Origin: Anarhynchus alexandrinus
Taxonomy: Eukaryota > Chordata > Aves > Charadriiformes > Charadriidae
Direction of reading: 5' to 3'
DNA: 64,000 bases
Assembly (NCBI GenBank): GCA_008711295.1
Contig: VUYV01000192.1
Coordinates: 1-64,000 of the forward strand
In this document: positions 26,001 to 38,365 of the stretch, one piece after another
Numbering within the stretch: the first letter of the stretch is position 1
How the letters are laid out: each line of letters begins with the position of its first letter
Notes under the pieces: model-generated
Told to the model about the DNA's origin: nothing
Seen by the model: the letters and a program-made list of their open reading frames with translations, nothing else
The model's database searches: none
Program-made: the position numbers and the translations under genes

Positions 26001-29000
26001 CTTCAGGAATTCCTTTCAATTACTTGTATAGAACAGAGTAAAAATTTGAACAAATCCTTTTTATGATGCAAGAAAAGATATGAAAGAGTTCATAATGTGT
26101 TTTCATGCGTTATAATGATACATAAAACCACTGTTCATTGTGCTTTGTTCTAGCCATATGTGTAATCATGATAAGTGAATTCCGGTGCATCTTGAGTTAA
26201 GCATATGCATAGTTATTTGAAGAATTATAATCTAGGTACCCAGGTATAATCCAGGCTAATCTCCCTGGATTAACATACCATCTAGGTCCATTATTTTCCA
26301 TATGCAGAGTGGACAATACAATGTTCTTTGATTTATTTAAAAAGTACAATCCTGATAGGGTTTTAAAAGTTTTGGTCTTTTAGTACTAGATTAAGCAAAA
26401 TATGTGTCGCTGACTACAGGAATTCTTGCATGAAAAAAGTTCATATTATGTCGGAAAGAACTAAAACCTAAGTGAGATCAGTTCTGACTATAAATCCATT
26501 AACAAACTGACTCAGGTTAATTTTTAAAGCAACAAAAATGCTAATGATTTAAACAAAAATCGAGTGTTCTCAACAATTTTCAAGACAACAAAAAAGTATA
26601 AATCAATATAAAGTATGACAAATATATATACACAAAAATAGTAGCAATAGAAATAATTTTGCAAAGTTGTAAACAGAATAATAAAAAGATTAAATATTTG
26701 TGAAGAATGGATGCATAAACTGAGGCCATGAGAATTTCACTACTTTCTTAGTCCCTATTAACAAACGAATGGCGCTAAAAGCAAACCCGAACCATTTTGG
26801 CACCTTTTCACTAGCCCTCTGCACAAGATTTCTCATACACGAGGACACGTGACTTTGACAGAGTAAGTTAAGGAAGTAGGGTATCAGTTATATAATTGAA
26901 ACATGTTATGTTAGAGAAACATTACAAAGTGTAATATTATACAAAGTCTTTTTCAACAGAACTCATTTGACAAGAGAGATAACTATTGGTGTTGTTGATG
27001 GAGAACCCATTTTGCATTTTTTTTATTAATCTGTTGTTTTGTGAAGTTATTGTTCATTCGAAAGACTCTGCAAGGAATGGTACTCTGCAAGAAGATGGTA
27101 CTGTGAGACAGGAAATTAACCTTTTACTTCTTATAAGTCTTAAAAAGGTTGCTTTTGTGCATCAGCTAATTGAAGGTATGAATATTTCTGGAATTGACAT
27201 ACCAATATTTCTGTCCTCTAGTAATTACGTCTACTTGGATATAGAAGAGAAGTGCAATTCCAGACAATAAATCTGAGAAAAAGGGAAAGGGGGGCAAAAG
27301 GGGGCAAGGGAAAAAAGGGGCAAAGAGTAAGGGAGGAAAAGGCAACATTGAAATTTGTGTATTTGATTGATAACTGCCAAATTAACATGCACATTACATT
27401 TAAATCCTGTAGCTCATTCAAACCATACGCCTACTTTAAAGACACTTTAAAAATATCCAATAAAGCTCACTTACAGGTTTTAGGAGTGATAATTTAATTA
27501 ACAATATTCTAGCTTGAAAATGCTGATGAAATTGGCTCTATCATCATTAACACCTTTGTTGCATACTTTAGGATGGATTCTGTGCTCAGCAGCTACCAGC
27601 TGACATTGCCAATAATATCAAGGAAAGCATCTGCTTGCATAAATGTATCTTGCCACAATACCTTCTGGATAACTATTCTGCCAGGGCAAATCTGAGGGTA
27701 TCCTTCTATATGAAAATGTACAAAAAATCCCCAACAGTAACTTGCAACACTGATTTGCAGAGAGTTGATGGTTTGGTGTCAGCCAGATAAATCAGGCTGC
27801 TTGATGGGAAATGTGGTACCAACTCTTTGCCGTTTTAAAATTCAGGCAACATAAAATATAAGAAGCTGGAAGTTATTTATAGCTAGACAGATATGATTCA
27901 ATGAAAAGGTTGCTTGATGAGAAAGACTCCATAAAACAGTGGCATCTTTTCACTGACTTTTGTAAGCTTTGGATCGGGTCCGGAAAGGAGAAGGTTGGGG
28001 GGAGGAGGGGAAATCGGTAATCTTATACTAGCTCCTTTTCAATAGTACGTGAAAACCTATGCAAATCTATGCTAAACCTATCGTGGATTGTGTATATACT
28101 TCATGTCAGCTAAAAGTTGACTGATCCAGATTTTTTTTTTATATTAGTATGAGGTATTACAAAAAGGTGTTCATTAAAAAATCAGTTTGTCTCATGAACT
28201 AATTACACATAAGCTAGATCTACTGATTTGTCACTGACTATAGAATGTCATCACTATTTACAAATTAACATCACAAATTCTATTCATCATCTTCTTCAAC
28301 CTCACAATAAGAAATATTTGGCTGTAGCATCCCCTCAGCTCTTCAAGTACCATAGAGATTCCAACTAAGCTTGACAAAAACAAAACTTGACAAGTTACAG
28401 CAAATAGGAATCCCCAGGGAAGGGGACATATATAACACTATAAAACCATTTTCAATGAATACTTATAACATTCTGCCATACTTGTTTACTCCTAAAAGGC
28501 CCGAGAATGAATCCTTCAGCTACATTACAGAGCACTCACACAAAGACTTTCCCAACTTCAGTGATTTTGCAACATCACAGCTTACTGCAACAAATAAACA
28601 GTTTGCAACTGTCAGCGTTGGTGGAAGAGATGCTTCCAGAGCATTTATAAATGGTCACTATATCCTCACCACAAAAATCTAGACAAAGAGAAGCTGCTTA
28701 GCAAAATTATTATAATCTAGTCTATGAGATGGGGTTTAACAATAAGGTAATCCCCTTCAAGGCTCAATTATTCTACCATTGTTTTCTATAGTTTATCTAC
28801 ATTAAGCATATCTGTTATGCTGCTTATTCTGTTTAGGTGAATTTACAGTGCACTACCCTTGTACAGATTAATAAAATAAACAAGATTCTCACTGGATCAC
28901 CTGCAGATGCAGTGTGATGAAAGGGAAGCTCTGCCTCTCCCCACACTCGCACAACCTTTGTGTACCTCGATGTGCTTTATGAAAAACTCTGCTAACATCA

Positions 29001-29419
29001 CTATTTTTTCTGACAACTGATGGCAAGTTGTAATCATGATTACTGTGACAACGATGTGTTGGCCATAACAGAGGGGACTGAGCCACAGGCTGCCGGAGCT
29101 GAAGGACTAGGTCTCTACAGACCGAACTGCAAGGTTACTATCGGCAGTGGAGTCATAAGAAACTCACAGTCTGCATGGACTAGCCAGAGAGAAGGATGTA
29201 TGATGTTCTAGGACTGAGGTGTTGCACTACTGACTGGTTTGAAACAGTTCATTTCAAAGCATCCTAAAATATAACATTCAACTCTTCCAGTCTCTTTCTT
29301 TCCTTGTTTATTCACCTACTTTTTAATGTATTTATCTTTCAAGATGTGGTGCTGTCATGGACGGTGTCTGTGCTGATCCAGTGCTCTAACTCATGGTTTT
29401 GGCATTGACAAATGTTATA
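20001..29419. other. Unique AT-rich sequence, nothing recognised
   Basis: It contains the G-rich tract at 27.3 kb and a minor G-rich stretch near 27990-28012. A locally GC-richer patch at 20490-20660 has open frames on both strands but no recognised product. No interspersed repeat is recognised. Confidence 0.55.
27283..27335 (+). repeat. G-rich tract, G-quadruplex candidate
   Basis: G-runs of 3, 6, 5, 3 and 4 are separated by A/C spacers of 3, 5, 3 and 6 bases (27283-27320), followed by further G-runs to 27334. This fits the G3+N1-7 rule for intramolecular quadruplexes on the + strand. No promoter context is seen. Confidence 0.7.
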
Positions 29420-29530
29420 GGACCTTCACCTCTGTGAACCTCAGTTTCTCCATAAGAAAAAACACATGCCCTATAAGCCTTTCTGAGAGGCATTCATGAA
29501 ACTGCTAGATAAGTCCTTAAATAGATACTA
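29420..29530 (-). repeat. Possible MIR-type SINE relic, minus strand
   Basis: On the + strand 'cctctgtgaacctcagtttc' and 'tccataag' correspond to the reverse complement of the MIR core (ctctgagcctcagtttcc, tcatctgtaaaat). The matches continue loosely through 'ccctataagcctttctgaga' and 'cattcatgaaactgctaga', where MIR has a stretch of the type tcatagggttgttgtgag. This is the most convincing of the four MIR-like matches in the window, because the order of blocks is kept over about 100 bp. Confidence 0.5.
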
Positions 29531-30130
29531 AATATTAAATCAATATCTTTATAATCCAAAATTTGTAGAGCACTTCTCACAAGTTATCCATAAGTTACAC
29601 AGTCTTCATGCTGCTGCAATACGAACAAGAATTTCTCACAGTCTTCTTGAAGAGTTACTTCTGGCACAATAGCTGCTCCTTCCAAAATGAAAGGCTCATT
29701 TAGTATTAAAAGTAATTATTTTAAAATAAAAATTAAAAAATCCCAAAACATTTATTCCCACAACACTTCTGAGAGTTTGTTAAGATTTAGGCTTCTTAGA
29801 TATTTTGGATTTTGTCATGTAAAAGCAAAACACCTCCTGTATTTCCAACCTTTCTCTGTGCAGACCTTCTGTGTCTGTTACTAGCTTGCTGTAGGGTTTT
29901 GGGTTCTTATTTTGGGTGTTCAGGTTTTTCTAATCTAGTTTATAAATTTGGAATTTACATAGGAAACACTGAAGATACTCTTGCTTTCAGTGCTATAAAT
30001 AGCAATGAAGTGAAGCTAATGACTAGAGATAGGTCACTGTTAAAGAGAAACAAAGACACAGATTATATAAATAAATGTATCTTATTTGTTGAGGAGGAGT
30101 ACGAGTGACAGAATAACGGCAAAACTGCTG

Positions 30131-30162
30131 CTTCCCCCCCCGCCTCCCCCCCCCAAAAAAAA
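30131..30162. repeat. C-rich run followed by A-run
   Basis: Runs of 8 and 9 C, separated by 'gcct', lead into 8 A. A low-complexity tract and a likely sequencing or assembly trouble spot. Confidence 0.8.
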
Positions 30163-30809
30163 CATGAGCAAAGGCCAGTTATATATTTTAATTTAAACAT
30201 TTCTTAAAAAGTTAAATGAACTGACAGGTTATGCCTGAAAAGAAGAAAAACACTTCCCTGTCTTACTCCCCTCCAAAGGGAGCAGAAATAGTAAACTCTG
30301 GCAGTCTGGAGGGGGTGCAGAAGATTGTCTTGACCTATTTTTCTGTGCATGTATCCATTTGTGACAACATCCTTCTGCTATTCAAATGTTGGGAGACACA
30401 CAAGTCAGCTGTTACAGCTGTCAATGTGATAGATTAAAGCAAATTTCACAGCCATTCAGGAATGATCAGAGCCACTGGACAGTGAGAGCAACCTCCCACA
30501 TTGCAAGGGCTCAGGGAAAACCAATTAATATGCATAGGGAAGAGAACTCTCATATTGCTTTTTTTTTTTTCTGCAATATTATGTCAGTTCATCTTATGAA
30601 AATAATAGTCTTTCAAAAATATTGCTCTTTAAGAAAACATGACACAATACTTGAGAAAAGAGGAGAGAGACCAGTTCCAACCTAAGAAGAAATCATAGAA
30701 AATAATCCTCAAGTTTTCAAAAGGAAGAGTCACTCCTTTATTGCTACTGGCAGTCTCATGCATAGCTGTGGATCGTGGACAATTCATAACCTAATAGTGT
30801 CCAAATACA

Positions 30810-30925
30810 TATAAGGTGGGTATTTGGTGGGTGTTTGGTTTTTGTGGGGGTTTTGATTTGTCATGTTTGGTTTTGTTGTTTTTTGGCTTTTGGTTTTATT
30901 CTTTTTTTTTTTTTTTATAATGTAT
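30810..30925. repeat. T/G-rich low-complexity tract
   Basis: About 115 bases are composed almost only of T and G ('ggtgggtatttggtgggtg' and similar), ending in a run of 15 T. The reverse strand reads as a Lys/Asn/Thr-rich open frame with no biological meaning. Confidence 0.8.
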
Positions 30926-33900
30926 GTGTATATATAATGGTCCCGAGCAATCTGGACAGAGACCAAGGGTGATGTTTAGCATCATTTCCCATGCTCAGGT
31001 ACCAGTGCTGTCACAGTGGTCTGAAACCTCCCTGCTGGCAGTATGGGAAAGGGACCTGTTACAAGCTCCACCACGTTACTGTGTCTATAGCTACAGCCAG
31101 TCTCAGCTTTCCAGGGGTGAATCTCTGCCTTACACTTCTGCTGGCACCATGCAGACATACTGTAAAAAAGGGCGTTTTCTAATAAACCAGTTCTTTATTA
31201 AGTACAGTTTTTCCTCCTCTCTGTTGTACTTCAGTTATGGATTTTCCTGAGTGATTACAGCCATCCATAAGATCCATTGGCTCACTTTGTGTCTGGATGG
31301 GTCCAACACTCCCCCCTCAAATATCAATTCTCTTAGCTTGCTTTTATTATGTTATTATTGAGATACCAATTATACTCTTCCCAACATCTTCAATCTGCTC
31401 TGTCCCCTTTGCTACCATTTCCCATTATTATGAGCTGGAAGTCCCCGAAATACGGACTTAGTGCTGTGATTTTGACTATTGAAATGTCAGAAACTGTATG
31501 GCTGAAATGATACTTCTCTTCCTCAGTCTTCCTTTGCTATGTGACTTTCCAGGCATGTTTTTGCATTCCTTGTTTCTGTACCCTCTCAAGTCCTCTTTTC
31601 CTTCCCACTTCTCTGGCTCTTTTTTTGCCTCCCCCTCAACCAATTTTCAGATATAATAAATGATGCAGCCAGACCAGCAGGCTTTATGCATCATCTCAAA
31701 TTGCTTTTGAGTTCAAATTTTCTCCCTAGGTCCTGTACATGCCAGAATACAGTGTGTATTAAAATATATCATATCTGAATAGAGTAACAGCTGCTTCTAT
31801 ACAGGTAAAACCTATAAGCATCCATAGGAGGACTGTGGGAAAACTACTTTGAGTTGAAAAAGTAAAAGACAGTTTTTGCTCACTCATAAATACTATGTCC
31901 CTAACACATATAAAAACAGCTTTTCAGCTCACACTGGTTTGGTTTTTTGTTCGAGGTTTTTGTTTGTTTGTTTAGAGGCAATCAATCAGTACAGATGGAA
32001 AAATCAATCAATGATTTACTGAGGTTTGTTTTAACTTCCTCAACTCTCACTGCCACACAATTTATAACAAAATAAGGAAGGAGGAGGGAAAATCCTGGAC
32101 AGAGTGAAAATAATTGCAAGGAAGAGGGGCAAAATGTGCACCTGACAAGGTGGGTAAAGAATTTTCTCCATGTGAACAAGTTTATGTAAAATGCTCTCCT
32201 AATACAAAAAGTGAATAACTTAATGTGCTACATTTTTTAAAAGAGACTGTAATATAAAATGTCAACTATCAGAATACCCGAGATGAAATTTTCCTAATGT
32301 TAGCTTTTGCAAGAATTTCATAAACATTTTCTCCTAATAAGTTGAAAAAGAAAAAAGTCTTCAAAACTTTTCAGTTGTAGAAAAGCTTACAACTTGGTTC
32401 ACATTCAATTACTTTGTTTTAATTTTGAACATTTTGCTTATAACTATATTTGGTTTTCATTTTAAAACATCACTTTGAACTGAAAAAGTATATCATTATA
32501 GAAAAAAATTATTTCCACTTATTCTATTTCCTGTTCATTAGAAAGAGGAAAAAAGATCTAAAAACATAAAAAATATTTTGATACAGTAGCACTATCTGAT
32601 GAAAAAAAAGCTTTTTGTCCAGTAATTCTTGATTACTCCTAGAAGACAGAGTGCTACTTGTTTAAAATTTTGGATATTCCTTTTTTTCTTTCCTCTTTTT
32701 CTTTTTTTTTTTTTTAAAGATTTTATATTAGGTGTCCTTGAAAGATGTCTGTAATCTGTGAAAAAATTACCAAAAAAAATCAAATGCATGAGTTGAGAAG
32801 CAAAATGTGTTCATGAAGCCAAAGGACAAACAAAAGACTGTATCATTTATCACAGTTTGATTAGCGAGGGTATATAATCATCTACAAGTTTTTTTCTGTT
32901 GTAGAAAGACTGAGAAGTCCATTAAAGGTAACAGACAAAGCCTAACTTTTCTGGAGTATAAAAAATTCTTTGAAGCAGAATAAAGCACAAACAGCAGTCT
33001 GCCACTCTAAAAGATAATTTCAGTCATACAATTAATAGTACCAAATTCCACGAGCATGTCTAAAGAAAACAACAAAGAAACTCAAAAGGCAGGAAGGAGA
33101 TTTCCTGGGAATGAGATGCTTATCAGTGAGGTATAAAATACGTTCAGGAGACTGAGGTCACTGAGAGGAACTGGCCGACATCTCAAAATGCACAAAGCTG
33201 GGTAAAATCACTTAAATATAATAGTAGGAGTGCATACAAGCAAGGTACAGTAATTCTATGTTAATAAAATATAAGGTAATTTGCTTGCTTTATTTATCAT
33301 GTTAAATATAAATTAAAATCAGAATATGCCTCACAAAATGAGATGTATTTATAACAAAATGAACCTCTAAAGTAGGAAAATAAAAAGGAGCCCCCCAGTG
33401 TTGTCTATGAAGACTCCAACCAATGACATACTTCTGAAAGACTCGCATTTCTGTACTTTGTAGGAATACTTTTAGCTAAGGCTACCACTTTTAGAATAAC
33501 ATAACACCAAAAATACTTTATTTGAGACTTAGTAAGATTTTTTACAGGTGCTTCAAGTAGTGTATTGGTTTCAAAGGGACTGTCATGGAGCTTAAATTAC
33601 ATTAGTTCATAAGCCTTTTGCTGAATCAAAATTTTTAATTATTTCCACCAAATAGTCCTACATATCACTTCCATTTCTGAGTCTGCCATCTTGAAGGTTT
33701 AAAATGTTCTAAGCTAACAAGACTATATCAAATAAAAATTAAATTTAAAAAACAAATTTCCATTCTGTTTTGAATGGTTTAACTCATGTCATCACTAATC
33801 CAAAATATAAACCATCTCCTAGAACACTGTTTTTTCTTTAAGCCTATAAAGAGAGACATGCTAGTCTCTAAGGTAGTTGGGCACAGAGAATATATAACTA

Positions 33901-34639
33901 TTAAATAAGATATTCCTGTAGGAATTTTTTGTCGTTTTATGTGGTCTAGACATACAATGAAGAACTGGTGAGCACTGGGATTTTTTAGCCCTGAATTTCA
34001 CCAATTTTGGCTGTTCCTGTTTTGCCATATATCACAGTAGTTGTGGAATGTCCTTGTCTCTGCTTTCCCACACTCCTAAGTTTTCACCTGATCTCCAAAA
34101 CCAGTCTTAGCTTTATTCTTCTCTATAACAAAGTTAAGGCAAACCAAAAAAACCCAATCGAACTGTCCTGTAAAGACAGACATTAAAGATTTCTTTTTGC
34201 ATATAGATTCTGGAACATGGTAAGAGAGGAATAAATGTGAAGTTTATCACTACCAATGATAATCCTGAATATTTTTATGTATCGGAGACACTTCAAATTG
34301 AAACTGATAATATACTGATGGTAAAGACAGATATTAGTGAACCCAAAGATAAAAATCTCCCACCAATATCCATGAAAACTACAGTCCATCTGGATCTTCA
34401 AGAGACAAAAAGGAAACTAACCTTTGCTCAACACTCAGATAAAGCTCATCCAAATGTCCACAACACTATTTTCTTGTTTCTATTTGTCTGTTTCTATTTT
34501 GTCTTTCTTTGCTTCACTCCAAAATTCAGTATAAAATTAAAGTTTATTGAATTCCAAGTTGTTTTAAGAGGTAAAATTGTATCTTTTTTCCAGATAATGT
34601 AAATTAAAACATATTAATATTATGAATATATTTTACAGT

Positions 34640-34758
34640 ATCAAAAGCCACCTGGACAAGGTCCTGGACAGCCTGTTCTAGGTGGTCCTGCTTGACAAGG
34701 GAGTTCGGACAAGGTGACCTCCAGAAGTCCCTTCTAGCCTCAACCGTTCTGTTGTTCA
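34640..34758 (+). mobile_element. CR1 3' end, diverged short copy
   Basis: This is a second 5'-truncated CR1 tail in sense orientation, from a different subfamily from the copy near 5.2 kb. It reads through 'cctggacaaggtcctgga', 'ctaggtggtcctgcttga', a degraded 'ggttggac' core and 'ccagaagtcccttctagcct', and ends in a 'caaccgttctgttgttcac' tail. That tail is a diverged form of the (ATTCTGTG)n terminus. The whole element is about 120 bp with no open frame. A 113-bp-scale antisense open frame here is only a shadow of the repeat. It sits alone in AT-rich unique sequence. Confidence 0.88.
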
Positions 34759-37700
34759 CAATGTATGACAAGGACAGAAAGAATATCACAAGAGTCAAGA
34801 AATCTCCTAAAGGACCATGGACTAAGAATAAAAGTATACTGCAAACTTAATACAACTGTATTTTAAATAAATTCCATAAATGTCTGCTCTCAATTACAGT
34901 CATATACATTATACCTTCTCTTGTAAGGGGCATTCTGTTGTACCTCCCCCCCCTCTTATTTATTGCCATGTATCATTGCACCATGTAGGTGTGTTCAACT
35001 AGTAGCATTTTGTTAAACTTAACAAAACTTCTGTTAAGCTTAACTTAAACTTAGCTTTGTTAAACATTATTGATAATGTAATAGCTAATCAACAAGATTG
35101 CAAAGTGGACTTGGGAAAAGAAATTGAAGTTTTATTGTCGATACTTTCCAAATGCACTGGCAAGGAGTTTGACCCAGCTCCAGAATGTGCTTAACTGTGA
35201 CATGAGCTCTAAGTGCCAAATGATTAGCATGGTCCAGTCATGTCAGCAGCACAGCAGTTATCTGATTCCAGCAAGTCTTATTTTAAATAAATAATAGTTT
35301 ACTATTAAATCATGTTTGTTATCTAGGCTTTTGTTATTAGGAGAGAGAAAAGGCAAGGGAAAGCTCAAGAACGAACAAAGTACGTGAGAGAGTGAGCAAG
35401 AAAGAGCATTCACTGAGATCTCAATACAGATATAGAAAAGTAGAAAAAACTAGACTGAGACAAACCAGAAATTATAAGTTGCAGCTTCCTGACAATGGGC
35501 CAAACCAAAGATACTCCACAACAGTAAGGAAAAGATTTTGCCTGCTGCAAATCCTCTGGGGAACTGGCATGGAGAAAAAGGTTGTGAAGCTGGCAAAGAT
35601 ATCTGATTATAATAGAAAAACAATTAAAGTGCCTATTAATGCTACACGCCTTAAGTCCCTCAGGTTGCAACCCTTATTCATACTTGCAAAAAGTGAATTT
35701 ACTCTAGAGACATCCAGGATGCCAGTCACTGCAAAGAGCTAAGTCACAGCCTCCCTCAACAACAGCTTCTGTTTTCCCTTTTGTAAAAGTAGTTTTATTT
35801 GGTCTCCCAAAGAGAGATCACTGACCACAACAGCAAGAGGGAAAAAAGCATCGAATTTGTACTACTTGTCCACTCATACTGGTAGGGTGAACCCACAGAA
35901 TCTCACTAAAGATGAGCAAGATACATATTTAACAGTCCCATATGAGAATCTATTCCTTCCTCATGTCTAAGAGGAAAAGGGCTGAAATTCAGCAGTACTT
36001 ACAAGGGTAACCAGTCTACTTGAGTATTTGGGCCCAAGGAATACTTTGTTTAGGATGAGCCGGTGTTACACACTAACTGAAGACAGGCACACTACATGCT
36101 TCCTTTCTTTCAGTGCTTGTTAATTTGCTTGTTGTTGCATTAATGGCTCATTGGACTTACCAGGTCTGATCCAGAGTTGTACATAACTACTACCTAAGAA
36201 CGTGGCAGTAACTGCTCCTCTGCAATTCCCATTCCCATTGAAGGATTTCTGTACATGGCAGAAAATCAGCATGTTCCTCAACTAGTCAACAGAGCGGCTG
36301 TAATACTGACTCTGCAGAGGGGACCAGAGGTAGTCGCATGGCTGTCATATCAGCCAGCTATGATTAAAATTCTGACCCCAAACACATTGAACTGTGATTA
36401 GTTACATTGATGTTGAGTACATTTTTTCATCTGTGTCCTGATGATGTGTCAGCATCGGGACAACTATCCCAACTTCTTATTTAAATGTAACAAAGCAAAT
36501 TACTGACTTCCACTCCTGCTATAAAAATTGACTTTAGTATCTGTCCAGTACAAACTCAAAGAGTACTTCAAATCTTAGTGACCACAAAATATTTGCTAAC
36601 AATGTATTTAACTGTTATGGGTGACACATTGATATCTGATTAACTTAATGCTATCACAACGAAAGATTATAGTATCACCTCATTAACATAATCTACACAT
36701 ATTGCGTTTGGTAATAGTGGCTACTGGTGCCAGAATATTCAGACTTGGCATGGTTTATTTTCTCACGTACTATTTTATTTCTGAACTCTTTGGATATTTT
36801 GTTTTTCCTTCAGTCTAGATAAAGGCTTTGAATGCTAGAGACTGCAATTTGGGAAACTAATTTAATTATTGTTAAATCTCAGTATACAAGGTCATTAACC
36901 CAAATGAAGTAACCAGACTAAGAAATAATTTAGCAGTTTTGTTTATATATAGGCACATTTGGAGACATGTGCAATAAGATGCTTCTTTTCATTATTATGT
37001 GTACTTATAGGTACATAACTATATACATACTCTGCCTAGAAAAGAATTAGACTTTAATGCTAAAACAAACAAGTAGTGTCAGCATTATTGTCAGAAAGGA
37101 TTTTCAGTTTACATTCACATTGGCCTTATACACTCCCACTTGCTATCAGAGTCCATTTTATTGTTCTACAGTAATACTCTGAAACAGAAAATTAAAAAAT
37201 TAGCCATCACTTATGAACTGTTGAGAATCCACAATCACTTATTCTTTTCAAAACCAGTTAATCATATTGTCTATGTTTGCTTTGCATTTCAGCTTACCCT
37301 GAAATCTATTCTCTTTGTACACCTGTGCGTAAGTGTTTTAACCCCAGAGCAGATGTAGGTGTGCTGCTGGTCATTATGCAAATTTTTCCACTACTGGTTG
37401 TGATAGACATGAAGAATTTGTTGGGTTTTTTTTATTTTATTTTTATTTCTGAGAATGGGGATTAACAAGGGACCTTTAAAATGCATCAGGTTTCTGTATC
37501 ATCATTTTGGCTAACTATTTTTCAGAGCAAGATGCACTGTCCATTTGTTCTTATAAACACTTCATTGAAGCGTTATAAATAACCAAAAAATAAAGCTATC
37601 AAAATCACGATGTGCCTCAACATAAAAAGCTTAAATTTGGCCAATGAGTTATGAAAAATGAATAATTCAAGCAGCTCTATTCATATGCACAGTACTGTAT

Positions 37701-38254
37701 AAAATTTAATTTAAGAATTTAAGTATTTGCCTCTTGTGTGATTTTTATGCCTCTAATTTAATACAATTTCCTTTCTCAGAGAAATTACTGCGGCACATTT
37801 TGACATCTGTTCTTCAAAGAATTACAGGGAGGGTTCTTAAAAAATATACTTTACAGTGTTTTATGTAAACCTGCCCATTTCTATCAGACTCTACAGTAAT
37901 TATGTTAAGTTATGAGGGATTGCTTTTCATTTCATTCATATTCATTAGCAGTGGGCAGATATCAGAAGTATGTGGGTGACTGAAAGGAGCTCCAAAATTG
38001 AGAATTAATGTCTACTATAAAGTGCTGCAGGGAAAAGAAATGGAAAAAGTAGAAACACTCTGTATACCAAATAACTTTTAGGAGAAGAAACGTAGTGTCT
38101 AGATATCTTGGAGCTGACCGTCCATCTTAGGAAAACATCATAATTCAGCCTTCAGTACTAAACATGGAAACAAAATAAAATGTTACCTTTTCTAAAAGAG
38201 GCAAAGAAAGCTACATCAATAATAGTGTCACCAATTATTAATTCTAATCATTAA
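34759..38254. other. Unique AT-rich sequence, nothing recognised
   Basis: A 116-codon + strand frame at 35392-35742 is rich in Arg/Lys/Gln and unrecognised, following an A/G-rich leader. No repeat or RNA gene is seen. Confidence 0.55.
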
Positions 38255-38365
38255 TACTGGTCATCAGTATTTCATAAAGCACTTCACAAGAAAGATAACT
38301 AATTTTTCTCCATTTGGCCAAATGATAAACTAAGGTGCAGAAACTAAGATAGACAAACAGAAATT
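38255..38365 (+). repeat. Possible MIR-type SINE relic, plus strand
   Basis: Here 'cataaagcacttcacaagaa' is followed by 'gataactaatttttctccat', then a degraded 'tttacagatgag' position, and 'aaactaaggtgcagaaact'. This order (gcgctttacaa, attatctcattt, cccattttacag, gaaactgaggcacagag) is that of MIR. Several indels are needed. It is judged by eye, and the sequence on either side is unique and AT-rich. Confidence 0.45.

Larger units (their letters stand above)
29531..34639. other. Unique sequence with C-rich and T/G-rich runs
   Basis: Between the low-complexity tracts, 30955-31320 is GC-richer and carries 'ctaataaaccagttc' near 31179. That faintly recalls an LTR polyadenylation region, but no LTR boundaries or flanking duplication are visible. 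No gene is called. A 121-codon frame at 34237-34602 is unrecognised. Confidence 0.5.

Noticed and set aside
34237..34602. 121-codon + strand frame
   Set aside because: No recognisable domain, codon use like the background and no exon signals. Treated as chance.
35392..35742. 116-codon basic + strand frame
   Set aside because: No recognisable family. The A/G-rich composition explains the Arg/Lys content.
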